A stretch of DNA of 64,000 nucleotides from Pyrinomonadaceae bacterium (lineage in GTDB: Bacteria > Acidobacteriota > Blastocatellia > Pyrinomonadales > Pyrinomonadaceae): positions 124,001 through 188,000 of the forward strand of contig JAVEDP010000022.1 in NCBI GenBank assembly GCA_030841085.1, given 5' to 3'. Below, one piece after another: positions 50,622-59,783 of the stretch. The stretch's first letter is position 1. The number at the start of each line of letters is the position of its first letter. The notes below the pieces were generated by a model. That model had not been told where the DNA came from. It ran no database searches and saw only the letters and a list, made by a program, of their open reading frames with translations. Both the position numbers and the translations under genes were made by a program.

Positions 50622-52130
50622 ATGAAAACAACTAACAAGAATCGTGTGAAATTTTTTGGCGTAGTTCTGCTGGCCGCGCTGTTCGCTTCGTTTGCAGGCG
50701 TGGGAATGGGCCAGGGTCCGACTACCAGTCCTGTAGCGCAGACGACAAAGGGCGCAGTGCTCAAGGGCAAAGCACCAGTCAATAAAAAACTCTTAAAGGT
50801 TAACTTGCCCAAAGCGCAGGAAGCCACGCTGTCCAATGGCTTGAGAATCGTTGTACTCGAAAGTCACAAAGTGCCGACCTTTAACATGCAGATGGTGGTG
50901 TTAAGTGGCGGCCTGGCGGATAGCAATGACTATCATGGACTGGCGACCTTTACCGCTGGATTGCTGCGCGACGGCACCAGCAAACGTTCGAGCAAAGATA
51001 TCGCGGAACAGATTGATGCGCTCGGCGGAACAATTGCGAGCGGGTCCGGCTTGTCGACATTGACCAGCACGGTGTCTACGTCGGGTTTGATTGAGAACCT
51101 GGACCAGACGCTCGACATTTTTGCAGACGTTGTGCGCAATCCTACATTTCCGGCCGGCGAAGTAGAAAAGTACAAATCGCGGACGCTCGCTCAGCAGCAG
51201 TTTCAGCGTTCGAATCCTCAGTTTCTCGCCCAGGAACAGTTCAGTCGCGCAATTTATGGCGAACATCCGGCAGCGTTTATTACACCGCCGGTAAGCTCGA
51301 TCAAAAGGTTATCCTCAAAAGATCTGGCCAACTTTCATTCAACCTATTACCGGCCCAACAATGCAATTCTCGCCATTGTCGGCGATGTAACGTTGAAAGA
51401 AATATTGCCGAAGATCGAAAAGGCTTTTGGCGATTGGCAAAAGGCGGACGTACCGGCGACGACAATTCCGTCAGCGCCGTCGCAAGCTGCCTCGCGAATT
51501 TTCCTGATCGATCGGCCGGGTTCGGTGCAAACAGTGCTGCAACTCGGGACCTTGGGAATCGAGCGCACGAATCCGGATTACTTTTCCCTGTTGCTGGCTG
51601 ATCGGATTCTCGGTGGTGGTCCAGCGGCGCGTCTGTTCATGAATCTCCGCGAAGACAAAGGCTATACCTATGGCGCCTACAGTAATTTTAGTGGCTCCAA
51701 ATTCCGCGGCACCTGGATGTCCAGTTCAGAAGTAAGGACCGACGTCACCGAAGGTGCGATGAAGGAGTTCATGTACGAGCTGAAACGTTTGCGCGACGAC
51801 AAAGTCAGCGCCGACGAATTGGAAAATGCCAAGCGCGCGATTGTTGGCAACTTTGCGCTATCGCTCGAGCAACCGCAAAGTCTCTTGCAAAACATCATCA
51901 CGCAAAAGATTTACGATCTGCCGGCCGACTACTGGGATACCTACCCGCAAAAAGTCGCGGCGGTTACTGCTGAGGATATTCAAAAAGTCGCTCAGCAATA
52001 CATCGATTTGAACCACCTGCAAATCGTGGCCGTGGGCGACGCTGCGAAAACACGCACGATTCTCGCGAAGTACGGAACGGTGGAAGTTTATGACGCGGAG
52101 GGGAAACCGGTGGCCCCGGGCGGGAACTAG
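50622..52130 (+). CDS. M16 family peptidase-like protein (non-catalytic subunit)
   Basis: 502 residues. Signal peptide FFGVVLLAALFASFAGVGMG. It has the M16 fold (LSNGLRIVVLESHKVPTFNM) but the HxxEH motif is replaced by LATFTAGLLRDGT. The C-terminal domain has the substrate-binding LFMNLREDKGYTYGAYSNF with the Arg-Tyr pair used by inactive partners. It therefore should complete the active site of the upstream protein. PTYYRPNNAILAIVGDVT-type segments are conserved. A strong terminator follows. Confidence 0.9.
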   Translation: MKTTNKNRVKFFGVVLLAALFASFAGVGMGQGPTTSPVAQTTKGAVLKGKAPVNKKLLKVNLPKAQEATLSNGLRIVVLESHKVPTFNMQMVVLSGGLADSNDYHGLATFTAGLLRDGTSKRSSKDIAEQIDALGGTIASGSGLSTLTSTVSTSGLIENLDQTLDIFADVVRNPTFPAGEVEKYKSRTLAQQQFQRSNPQFLAQEQFSRAIYGEHPAAFITPPVSSIKRLSSKDLANFHSTYYRPNNAILAIVGDVTLKEILPKIEKAFGDWQKADVPATTIPSAPSQAASRIFLIDRPGSVQTVLQLGTLGIERTNPDYFSLLLADRILGGGPAARLFMNLREDKGYTYGAYSNFSGSKFRGTWMSSSEVRTDVTEGAMKEFMYELKRLRDDKVSADELENAKRAIVGNFALSLEQPQSLLQNIITQKIYDLPADYWDTYPQKVAAVTAEDIQKVAQQYIDLNHLQIVAVGDAAKTRTILAKYGTVEVYDAEGKPVAPGGN

Positions 52131-52160
52131 AAGAAAACTTTGTAGCAGCGGTTAGTCTAA

Positions 52161-52226
52161 AACCGCGAGCATTGCGCGCAAGTTGCCGGATTCCGCGAGT
52201 TGCGAACACTGCTCGCGGTTTTTTTT
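52161..52226 (+). terminator. Terminator after the M16 pair
   Basis: AACCGCGAGCA at 52161 pairs with TGCTCGCGGTT at 52210, followed by eight T. The loop of about 38 bases is long, but the stem is perfect over eleven pairs. Confidence 0.8.
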
Positions 52227-52622
52227 GTTGTTCGGAAAGAACCTTCTTAAGTACTTGATTCAAGATTGGTGTTCTCGTGGTTGGGAAGGGTGACTTCCAC
52301 CCCAGCGGGGCTGCCCCGCCGGGGACCCCGGGCTTGCCCCCGCGAGTCGAATGCCAAGCGATCGGGTGAGGAAAGAAGGGGCATCCGCCTTTTGATCTTT
52401 GAATTATTTCAAGGTGTCGTCGGTTTAATGGTTGTTGGGTTACCCTAAATGAAATTTATCAACCTGGATTTCATCCAAGCTCGCCTTGACGCTGGCGCTC
52501 GGCGGATGTGGCCCCGAAAGTGGCTGCGGTGTTCATTCATACCTGGCGCGTGACGATTCTTGTCAGCTATTGCTCCGGTGCTGGCGCCTCACTTACAATA
52601 ACGACCGACCCAAGGAGATTAC
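52227..52622. other. Intergenic region before the G+C-rich gene pair
   Basis: About 400 bases. It includes a family Q copy at 52297-52340; no gene is seen. AAGGAG at 52612-52617 is the ribosome-binding site of the next gene. Confidence 0.6.
52297..52340. repeat. G/C-rich inverted repeat (family Q), intergenic copy
   Basis: CCACCCCAGCGGGGCTGCCC then CGCCGGGGACCCCGG: the same words, in reverse, as the in-gene copy at 17790-17824. A family K-like tail GGGCTTGCCCCCGC follows. Confidence 0.7.
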
Positions 52623-53408
52623 ATGACCATTCAGCTAAATAGGATTAATAGCGATCAGGTCAAGTCGTGGCAGTACATCGAGACGACGCTCATCGATCCG
52701 AACCGGCGGCTGCACATCATGTCCGGCATCGCGATCCCCGCCTGGGAGATCAACGACGACAGCAAGATTTACCGAGACCTCTGCGAGGTGCGTCTCGGCG
52801 TCACGTTGCCGGACTTCATTCAGGCGACGTGCCAGGTCGGCCTCGCCAGCGTCAGCAACGGCGAGTCTTCTTTCCTGTTCGCTCTCGACGAAGCGTGGGT
52901 GGAACCGGACAAAACCTCGGGTGAGCTCATCCTCTTCGTGCGGCTCGCGCTGAACGGGGAGGACTCATCGCTGGCCCGCTTCGGCTTCCAAATCGTGGCC
53001 CTGGCGGGTAACCGCATCACAGGCGTGTCCGGTCATATCCGCTGGGCGCGGAGCTTGTTCGATGCGAGCCAGTTCACGGACGGCTCAAAACTCGCATCCG
53101 TCACCGCGAACCTCGTCGAGCGGATCACTCCCCCGCAGGGGTTTGAGTTCGACAAGCTCACGCCGCTGGGCGGAAACGCACCTGGCGGCGACGTCCACCG
53201 AGACGGCGACGACTTCTCGATGCCATATTCTTTCGAACATCTCCCGCTAGGCGTGCCCTTGCGGTTCACGGTGAACCTGTCCGCCGGGCATTTCCCATTC
53301 GACTGTAGTCCCGGCCAGACTTCCGGGCCGTTCACGGTATTGCTCACGCCGACGCACGTGTCGGAGAGCGTGGATTTCCGTGTCTCACAAAACAACGTGG
53401 TGCGATGA
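52623..53408 (+). CDS. Unrecognised protein, first of a G+C-rich pair
   Basis: 261 residues, start supported by AAGGAG. Soluble, rich in beta-type segments (FLFALDEAWVEPDKTSGELI, ARFGFQIVALAGNRITGVSG), no signal peptide or membrane helix. Codons end in G or C far more than in the flanking genes, so it may have come from elsewhere. It is followed three bases later by a second unrecognised gene. I found no catalytic motif and propose no function; a structural or binding role is possible. Confidence 0.65.
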   Translation: MTIQLNRINSDQVKSWQYIETTLIDPNRRLHIMSGIAIPAWEINDDSKIYRDLCEVRLGVTLPDFIQATCQVGLASVSNGESSFLFALDEAWVEPDKTSGELILFVRLALNGEDSSLARFGFQIVALAGNRITGVSGHIRWARSLFDASQFTDGSKLASVTANLVERITPPQGFEFDKLTPLGGNAPGGDVHRDGDDFSMPYSFEHLPLGVPLRFTVNLSAGHFPFDCSPGQTSGPFTVLLTPTHVSESVDFRVSQNNVVR

Positions 53409-53411
53409 ACC

Positions 53412-54092
53412 ATGGGTGACAATCTCAACGAGCTCCCGCGCAGCGTAATTCGGATTCCGGTCGCCGGTCCCAAGCCGAACAACACGCTCGTGTTCGTCCG
53501 CGGCTTCATTGCCCAGCCCAGCGTAGTCGACGACGATCTGGCGAGAACGTGGGTCACGTTCGACACGCTCTTCCGCATCGACGGCTTCCTGCAAAGGAAA
53601 GCCGACGAGTACCTTCAGAACACCCGTATCTCGATGACCGCGTACACCGAGAACTTGGCGCAAGTCGACGACGGCGCGTTCGTGGGCGCGGTCGATGAAG
53701 TCGAAGGGTATCTCACAAATGATGGCGCCTTGAAAGGCAAGGCCCTGATCGCCGATATGGACACCAAAGTAGAGCTCACGCTGGGCTTTTACTTCAGCGC
53801 GTGGGTGCTCACCTACGAGCCTCGAGCAGCGGAGTTTCCGAAGCCCGATCCGCGCAAGTGGGGGATCAGACAGAAGGGCCAGCTCAACGAGGAGATGAGT
53901 CGCGGCAGGCGGACCGATCACGACCGCGTAACGATCGTCAAGGACGGCTGCCATGCCGAGCCCGCTGCCAATTCTCTCCGCCTCGAAAAGTATTTCGCGG
54001 ACCGTGCCCTCCGGCGCGCGCAGGGAGCGTCGTCAACCTCAGGCCATCCCAAACGGCGGCGTAAAAACTATGAAGGTGAGGAGGGCGGCTGA
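53412..54092 (+). CDS. Unrecognised protein, second of a G+C-rich pair
   Basis: 226 residues. Beta-rich middle (NTLVFVRGFIAQPSVVDDD, VELTLGFYFSAWVLTYEP) and a basic, low-complexity end (GHPKRRRKNYEGEEGG). The ATG is three bases after the stop of the preceding gene, so the two form an operon. Base use is the same G+C-rich type. The last 50 residues look unlike the rest and may be read-through into decayed DNA. Function not known. Confidence 0.6.
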   Translation: MGDNLNELPRSVIRIPVAGPKPNNTLVFVRGFIAQPSVVDDDLARTWVTFDTLFRIDGFLQRKADEYLQNTRISMTAYTENLAQVDDGAFVGAVDEVEGYLTNDGALKGKALIADMDTKVELTLGFYFSAWVLTYEPRAAEFPKPDPRKWGIRQKGQLNEEMSRGRRTDHDRVTIVKDGCHAEPAANSLRLEKYFADRALRRAQGASSTSGHPKRRRKNYEGEEGG

Positions 54093-54313
54093 AAGACGAA
54101 GCGACGCCGATTTGTCTTTGCTGGCGTTGCCGCCCATCGAAAGGTCCGGTCTATCGCTTCTACGTCAATGACTCAACCTCTACGCACTGGATATCACTGT
54201 AGAATTCACCGTCACCGATTCGGTTTCCTCCTAGTCCCTTACCTTCGTTAACCCTTGGCTACTGTCGGGCAGGGTTTGGTTCTCAGCACCGTGCGGCAAG
54301 CGACCCAACTATA

Positions 54314-54380
54314 TATTATCCGCTCATGCTCGATAACGCGCTTTCGAGAGTATTATCCCGCTCGTGCTGGATAACAACGC
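54314..54380. repeat. Two tandem palindromic sites TTATCC...GGATAA
   Basis: TATTATCCGCTCATGCTCGA (from 54314) and TATTATCCCGCTCGTGCTGG (from 54351), both followed by ATAAC. Each has inverted ends: TTATC/GATAA at 54316-54336 and TTATCC/GGATAA at 54353-54374. Confidence 0.65.
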
Positions 54381-54436
54381 TGTGGTGGGTTTGTCGGCTC
54401 ACTTAGTCGAGCGAGTCTAGCTCCCCGTTAACCAGA

Positions 54437-54456
54437 AAATCTTATCGATAAGATTT
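54437..54456. repeat. Perfect 20-base palindrome
   Basis: AAATCTTATCGATAAGATTT, fully self-complementary. It could be a binding site for a dimeric regulator or recombinase. Confidence 0.7.
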
Positions 54457-54582
54457 CCCTCGCTTGAGACGGGCTTGAGTTTTTGGATCTTCTCGCGCAC
54501 CTTGGCATTCACTCCACTTCACACATTCGCCTTAGAACAATCACTGGCTCTCTTCTTGAAGTTTCAATCGGACTCATTGAAT

Positions 54583-57500
54583 TTATGGCTTAGGGTTTGA
54601 GGTGCCGACGAAATTCACGTCTTTCACATCACCGCTGACGGCGGACAAAACTTTATCGACCGGTTCAAAAGCGAAGCCATCGCGCGAGGGAATAATTCTA
54701 AACCCGTGTTCAGAAGGCGCGACCGTGAACGAATAATTTCCTGATTTATCGGTTGTAGTCGTAAGCACAGTGCCCTGCGTACTGATCAATACGACAACGA
54801 CGTTCGCGAGTGCGTTATTAGCGTCGTCTTTCACTGAGCCGGTGACGGTAAACGTCGGTGGCATCGTTGCCGGTCCCGGTCCGACGAAGGGCAGCCGTTC
54901 TCCAACAGGCGTGGGGCTCGGAGCGACAGCAGGTCCCGGAGTTTGTGTTTGAGCCGGCTGCGGTTCTTGTTTCACTTCAGCGGCAGGCGTCGGTGATGGA
55001 GTTGCAGCGTCAGTTGAAGAGGTTGGTGTTACCACTTCGGTCAACGTCGCTGCCGACGGTTCGATCACCGGCGGCTTCAAGTTCGCCTCCGGAGTGGCTA
55101 CAGGGTTCGCCACCTTTGTCTCGTTCGGCGCTGGCGCTGTCTCGCCAACCGCCCCACTGCCTGCTCCATTCAGTCGCTCGTCCAATCCTTCGAGCGAACC
55201 GTTCACGCGCCGGTAGAGTTTTTCAATTACCGCGCGGCGCACCGGATCGGGCCCACCGGCGCTGTAGCTTTTTATGTAATAAGAGATCGCTTCTTCGTTC
55301 TTTCCCTGCCGTTCGAGAGCAGCACCCAGATGCCATTGCGACGCGCGCAGTCCAGGCGTGCCCGCAGGCAAAATATTAACCGCGCGATTGAGGTGGTCCG
55401 CCGCTTCATCAACTTTGTCCAAGTTGAAGAGCGCCCAACCCGAGGTGTCTTCAATGTGCCCGCGCAAAATATTGGATAAGACATTCGCCGGGGCATCCAC
55501 AATGTCCGCCGTACCGCCGGCAGAGATGGCCCGCGCGCGAATATCGCGATATTCATCTGCCTGCACTGCGAGTGTTACCGCCGGCACGGTCAACGCGGCA
55601 GCGGCGCTGGTGCGTGCGGCTTCAGCCAGTTCATAAGCCGTCTGAAAGCCAATGCCTTTTTGCAGCAATCTGCCGGCTGCATAAAGCTCGCGATGAGCGC
55701 GTGCCGCATCGTTCCCGGAAGCAAACTCTTTCGCCGCGGCGATCGCGGCTTGTTCATTAATCGTTCCGGTCGCCGGATTGAGCGCAGTCGCGAACAGCAG
55801 CAAGTCCTTCAGAACTTTGCTGCCACTTTCCGAGTCTGCGGCCGCCAACTGAAACAAACTTGCCTGCCGCTCGGGTGTCAGCAGGTCGATGAAGTTCGTA
55901 GCTTGCGCCGTTATCCGGCCGCCAAGCTGCGTTTCGATTTTGTCGTTCCGGAAACGAAATGTCTGCGTCAGGACCTCGGCTGCTTCGTCGTACAACCCGG
56001 CCGAAACCAGAGCATTAGCCAGTTCATAATCGAGCGTGGGAAACTTTCCATATTGTCGCGCGAACCTGATCACGCCTTCCGCCGCCAGCGGGTTGCGCTG
56101 CGCTATCAGCGCCCGCGCCACCGCAACATGCGACCAGGTATAACGCGGTTCGACTTCGACAGCCCTGTTGCCCAACCCGAGGGCCACCTCGTTTTCCTTG
56201 TGCGCCGCAAACCAATAGGCAGTCGACGAAAGCAGCGGCAGATTTTTCGGATCAGCCTTCAACGCGGAGTCCATTTCGGTCCTGGCTTCATCGGTGCGGC
56301 CGAGATCCAGTAGTGAAATCACCAAACCCGCGCGCGCTCCTTTGTCTGTGGCGTCGCTGGCCACTAGGTCTCGATAAAGCGCCAGCGCTTCTTCATCTTT
56401 ACCGAAAGCACGCCGCAAATCGGCCAGCCCACGTCGCGCCGCCTTTGATTTTGGATCGAGCTCGAGCGCTCGTTTGTATTCGCTTGCGGCTTCCTCCAAA
56501 CGCAGGGAAACGTGCCAGGCCAGTCCCAACGTTTGATGGGCGGCTGCGAGATCCGGCGCCAGCTTTATCGCCTGCATCGCAATCTGCCTTGCCTCTTCGC
56601 CACGCTCGATTGCAATGTAAAATCCGGCAACCGACAGCAGTCTGTTCGGGTCGGAGCCAAACTTTGCAATGATATTTCGTGCGGCAGTGTCGGCGGCGGC
56701 GCGCTCGCCACGCAGATAGAGATTCAAAGGAATTTGCGAAATCACTCCCGCAAACAACTTGTCCGACGAAGTAGCCGGCGCTTCGCTGATGGCCAGTAGT
56801 AATTGTTCGACGCCGGCAGCGCTGTCGCCCTTCTTCAAGAGTTCGTCGCCAGAGGCCGCATACGAGCTTATGAGCAATTCCAAAGCGCGCGGTCTTGCGC
56901 TCGAATCAGGATGTGCCGCGAGAAACTTTTTTAGAGTAATCACGCGAGCCGCAACCGGCAAAGTCAGCGTCAGTTCAACTTGTTCGGCTTCAGCGGCATC
57001 GTCGAGACTGGTTGCCTTTTTGATTTTCGCCGAGGCTCTTTCCTTGGGTATTTCAGTATTTCCCCTCGTTGGCATGGCGGCGATTGAAGCGGACGTTAGC
57101 ACGGGATCGACTTGACTCGAGGCCTGGTCAGTCGCCGGACTGGCAACTGCTACTGATTCCGAAGAAATTTGCGGCGAAGGTGCAACGTCTAACCGTGTCT
57201 CGCTGGCGGCGGGACTCGGAGCTGCTGCGGCCACGGGCGCATTCAACTCCTCGATACTAAACCCGCGATTAGTCGCGATTGACGTAACGAAATAACTGAC
57301 TGCCTCCGTAACGCCTTCAGCAACTCGTCCCGAGCTAAGATATCCGCGAAGGCGTTGACTGACTTCGCCCAGCACGCCTTCAGGCAAGCTGCTCTGCGCC
57401 GCCTTGCTGAATTGCGTAAACGAAGTCTTTTCATTGATTGCCAAAACCAGCAGCAACCTTTTACCAGTTGCGCCGCGCCCGATAACTTTCCAACTCTGCG

Positions 57501-57783
57501 CCAGTTGTTGCGAAAACTCGAAGATGTCCTGGCCGCCGGTTGTCTCGACAGTGACCACGTCGAATTGCAGGCCCGTTTTCTGTTTCAAGTTTTCGAGCGT
57601 GTTTTCCAGTTGCTGACGCGTGGGCTCGTCAACCACGTGGGCAAAGTCGTTTATGTGGCCCATGCGCGCCGGCACTTGCGCGACGGTCTGCGCGTTTTGA
57701 GTCAACGCAAACGCCGGCAACAATGCTGCGACGGTGCAACTTGCAAGCAACAACGCTGCTTTACGATAAAGTTTTAGTTTCAT
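54583..57783 (-). CDS. TPM-domain and TPR protein with C-terminal carboxypeptidase-regulatory-like domain
   Basis: 1066 residues. Signal peptide LLLASCTVAALLPAFA. TPM (TLP18.3/Psb32-type) domain at about 40-175: INDFAHVVDEPTRQQLENTL, WKVIGRGATGKRLLLVLAIN. Then a Ser/Pro/Ala linker, a large TPR region (about 280-880; e.g. AASEYKRALELDPKSKAARR, LVASDATDKGARAGLVISLL), a second Pro/Ala/Thr linker (about 895-965) and a C-terminal CarboxypepD_reg-like beta sandwich (VTGSVKDDANNALANVVVVL). Exported, probably a large periplasmic scaffold. No catalytic motif is seen. Its start is next to a family B repeat. Confidence 0.85.
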   Translation of the reverse strand: MKLKLYRKAALLLASCTVAALLPAFALTQNAQTVAQVPARMGHINDFAHVVDEPTRQQLENTLENLKQKTGLQFDVVTVETTGGQDIFEFSQQLAQSWKVIGRGATGKRLLLVLAINEKTSFTQFSKAAQSSLPEGVLGEVSQRLRGYLSSGRVAEGVTEAVSYFVTSIATNRGFSIEELNAPVAAAAPSPAASETRLDVAPSPQISSESVAVASPATDQASSQVDPVLTSASIAAMPTRGNTEIPKERASAKIKKATSLDDAAEAEQVELTLTLPVAARVITLKKFLAAHPDSSARPRALELLISSYAASGDELLKKGDSAAGVEQLLLAISEAPATSSDKLFAGVISQIPLNLYLRGERAAADTAARNIIAKFGSDPNRLLSVAGFYIAIERGEEARQIAMQAIKLAPDLAAAHQTLGLAWHVSLRLEEAASEYKRALELDPKSKAARRGLADLRRAFGKDEEALALYRDLVASDATDKGARAGLVISLLDLGRTDEARTEMDSALKADPKNLPLLSSTAYWFAAHKENEVALGLGNRAVEVEPRYTWSHVAVARALIAQRNPLAAEGVIRFARQYGKFPTLDYELANALVSAGLYDEAAEVLTQTFRFRNDKIETQLGGRITAQATNFIDLLTPERQASLFQLAAADSESGSKVLKDLLLFATALNPATGTINEQAAIAAAKEFASGNDAARAHRELYAAGRLLQKGIGFQTAYELAEAARTSAAAALTVPAVTLAVQADEYRDIRARAISAGGTADIVDAPANVLSNILRGHIEDTSGWALFNLDKVDEAADHLNRAVNILPAGTPGLRASQWHLGAALERQGKNEEAISYYIKSYSAGGPDPVRRAVIEKLYRRVNGSLEGLDERLNGAGSGAVGETAPAPNETKVANPVATPEANLKPPVIEPSAATLTEVVTPTSSTDAATPSPTPAAEVKQEPQPAQTQTPGPAVAPSPTPVGERLPFVGPGPATMPPTFTVTGSVKDDANNALANVVVVLISTQGTVLTTTTDKSGNYSFTVAPSEHGFRIIPSRDGFAFEPVDKVLSAVSGDVKDVNFVGTSNPKP

Positions 57784-57790
57784 ATAGTTT

Positions 57791-57860
57791 TGTAAAGCAA
57801 ACTGTTAGTTTGCGGGTCGTTGGATCCCTTCAATCACCGCAAACTAACAGTTTGCTTTAC
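57791..57860. repeat. Inverted repeat, family B, copy 3
   Basis: GTAAAGCAAACTGTTAGTTT at 57791 and its mirror ending TTTGCTTTAC at 57860, 30 bases apart. It sits eight bases before the start of the TPM-TPR gene (minus strand). Confidence 0.85.
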
Positions 57861-57918
57861 AAATGAAAGACGTTATGAAAGCCATGATAACATCGCCTGC
57901 TTTGGCCAGCGAACGACA

Positions 57919-57991
57919 TTGCCAATTTTCGATTGCCGATTGCCAATTGCTCGGATCGTTAGACATTAATCGGCAATTGCCAATTGGCAAT
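57919..57991. repeat. Inverted repeat, family O, copy 2
   Basis: TTGCCAATTTTCGATTGCCG and GATTGCCAATTGC face AATCGGCAATTGCCAATTGG. Same family as 15486-15575. Confidence 0.7.
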
Positions 57992-58020
57992 CACTGGTCA
58001 CGACCCAAACTGCAAATACT

Positions 58021-58590
58021 ATGTCCGATAGCGAAACTCCAGCGCCGGCATTTCATGACCTGGACGAAACCTGGGCCAACGAACTCCGCGACGCCGAGAC
58101 GCGCGCCCGCGCGGCCGGGCGCGCCGACATCTCGGAATACCTCGCGCTGCGACGTTCAAATGATGCGCTGCGCCAGACTGCCTGCGATTGGTTACTGGAA
58201 AACTTTCGGAACATGGCCGGCGAAATGAACCGCGCCGGCGCCTCGCTGCAAATAACGAACGACGACAATTATAAATTCACGGTTGGAAGCGCCGCGCTGT
58301 CGGGTAAACTTTTGAAACTTGAAAATGGAGTCAGACAGTTGCTGGTTGAAGTCGGTTGGCCACGCGTTCCTCGGGACGGGTTCCTTCGCGGCGGCGGCAT
58401 CGCACTCGGACGCCTACGGCACCTCGGAATCAAGTCGGCCAGCGATCAGATTCGCCTGGTGACTTCGCCCGACGGCGCGCCGCGCTGGATAGTTGAAAAC
58501 AAAAGTGAGAACGCGGAAATTCGTGAAGCAAACATTAGGGGTCACATCTCAATCCTGCTCGACAGCTCGCGCGTTGACGAAAGCTTGTGA
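58021..58590 (+). CDS. Hypothetical protein
   Basis: 189 residues from the ATG at 58021. Soluble. The first half is helical (WANELRDAETRARAAGRADI), the second beta-rich (YKFTVGSAALSGKLLKLENG, IRLVTSPDGAPRWIVENK). No signal or membrane segment, no catalytic motif, family not recognised. It lies upstream of rsmI on the same strand with about 170 bases between, filled by a repeat. No function is proposed. Confidence 0.65.
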   Translation: MSDSETPAPAFHDLDETWANELRDAETRARAAGRADISEYLALRRSNDALRQTACDWLLENFRNMAGEMNRAGASLQITNDDNYKFTVGSAALSGKLLKLENGVRQLLVEVGWPRVPRDGFLRGGGIALGRLRHLGIKSASDQIRLVTSPDGAPRWIVENKSENAEIREANIRGHISILLDSSRVDESL

Positions 58591-58618
58591 TGGCTACAGT
58601 TGTTCGCCAACACGAATA

Positions 58619-58709
58619 CGGAACCGGAAGCGGTAGCGACCGGGTCTCTTCGTAGGAATAAGAATTCGGGTGCATCACTCCACCCCGTCGCTACCGCTCA
58701 GGGTTCTGA
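58619..58709. repeat. Inverted repeat, family H, copy 2
   Basis: CGGAACCGGAAGCGGTAGCG at the left and CGTCGCTACCGCTCAGGGTT at the right. Same family as 14522-14620. Confidence 0.7.
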
Positions 58710-58761
58710 CTTTCTCTCGCTCTCCCTTTCGGTTGTCCCGCCTTGATGACAGAATAGCGGC

Positions 58762-59601
58762 ATGCCGGGAACGCTCTACGTCGTTGCCACGCCTATTGGC
58801 AATTTGGAAGACATCACTCATCGCGCGCTCCGAGTACTGCGCGAAGTCGACATCATTGCCTGCGAAGACACACGGCACACCAGAAAACTCCTGAACCATT
58901 ACGGGATCAAAACAAAAGTCACCAGCTATCACGATCACAACGAACGCGAACGTACGGTTGAGCTGCTGCAAGCTCTCGCCTCGGGTACAAACGTGGCGAT
59001 TGTTTCTGATGCCGGCACGCCGAGCATCAGCGATCCTGGCTTTCGCCTGGTCAGCGAAGCTGGCGCGCAAGGTTTAGCGGTGGTTGCTTTGCCGGGAGCG
59101 ACGGCATTGATCGCGGCGCTGGTGGCTTCAGGACTGCCAACCGACGAATTCTTTTTTGCCGGCTTTCTGCCCGCGCGCTCAGGCGAGCGGCGTGCGCGCC
59201 TGACGAAGCTGCGCGAACTTCCCGCGACTCTGATTTTTTACGAAGCGCCGCATCGCATCGCCGCCACGCTAAAGGACGCGCACGAAATCCTCGGCGAGCG
59301 TCGAGCGGTCATTGCACGCGAGTTGACCAAGATGCATGAAGAGATTGCGCGCGGGCGTTTAAGTGAACTCGCTGAGCGGTTTGCTTCAGATGAGCGCGCA
59401 CGCGGAGAGATTGTGTTGCTAATCGATCGCACGCCAATTGAAATGGAGAACGCGGCGGAGGTTCGCAACATTGCGAAGCTGGTTGCCGGGTTTGAAGCAG
59501 AAGGCCTGGACCATCGCGCGGCTCTCAAGAAAGCGGCGCGCGAGCTGGGCCTGACTCGCGATGAAGCTTATCGCCGGCTTATTGCTGAACGCGGCAACTA
59601 G
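58762..59601 (+). CDS. rsmI: 16S rRNA (cytidine1402-2'-O)-methyltransferase
   Basis: 279 residues, full length. The tetrapyrrole-methylase fold shows LYVVATPIGNLEDITHRALR, IIACEDTRHTRKLLNHYGI, NVAIVSDAGTPSISDPGFRL and VALPGATALIAALVASGLP, all RsmI hallmarks. FAGFLPARSGERRARL and LIFYEAPHRIAATLKD are specific. It methylates the ribose of C1402 in the 16S rRNA. It stands alone between a hypothetical gene and a convergent peptidase gene. Confidence 0.95.
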   Translation: MPGTLYVVATPIGNLEDITHRALRVLREVDIIACEDTRHTRKLLNHYGIKTKVTSYHDHNERERTVELLQALASGTNVAIVSDAGTPSISDPGFRLVSEAGAQGLAVVALPGATALIAALVASGLPTDEFFFAGFLPARSGERRARLTKLRELPATLIFYEAPHRIAATLKDAHEILGERRAVIARELTKMHEEIARGRLSELAERFASDERARGEIVLLIDRTPIEMENAAEVRNIAKLVAGFEAEGLDHRAALKKAARELGLTRDEAYRRLIAERGN

Positions 59602-59624
59602 CCGCAAGAGTTAGCTGAGTAATA

Positions 59625-59765
<141 letters not shown>

Positions 59766-59783
59766 TCGCCTTTTCTTAAAACC

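Larger units (their letters stand above)
54093..54582. other. Intergenic region with palindromic sites
   Basis: 490 bases without a convincing gene. It holds two near-identical TTATCC...GGATAA sites and a 20-base perfect palindrome (listed separately), and short degenerate frames that may be remnants of the gene pair upstream. Confidence 0.6.
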
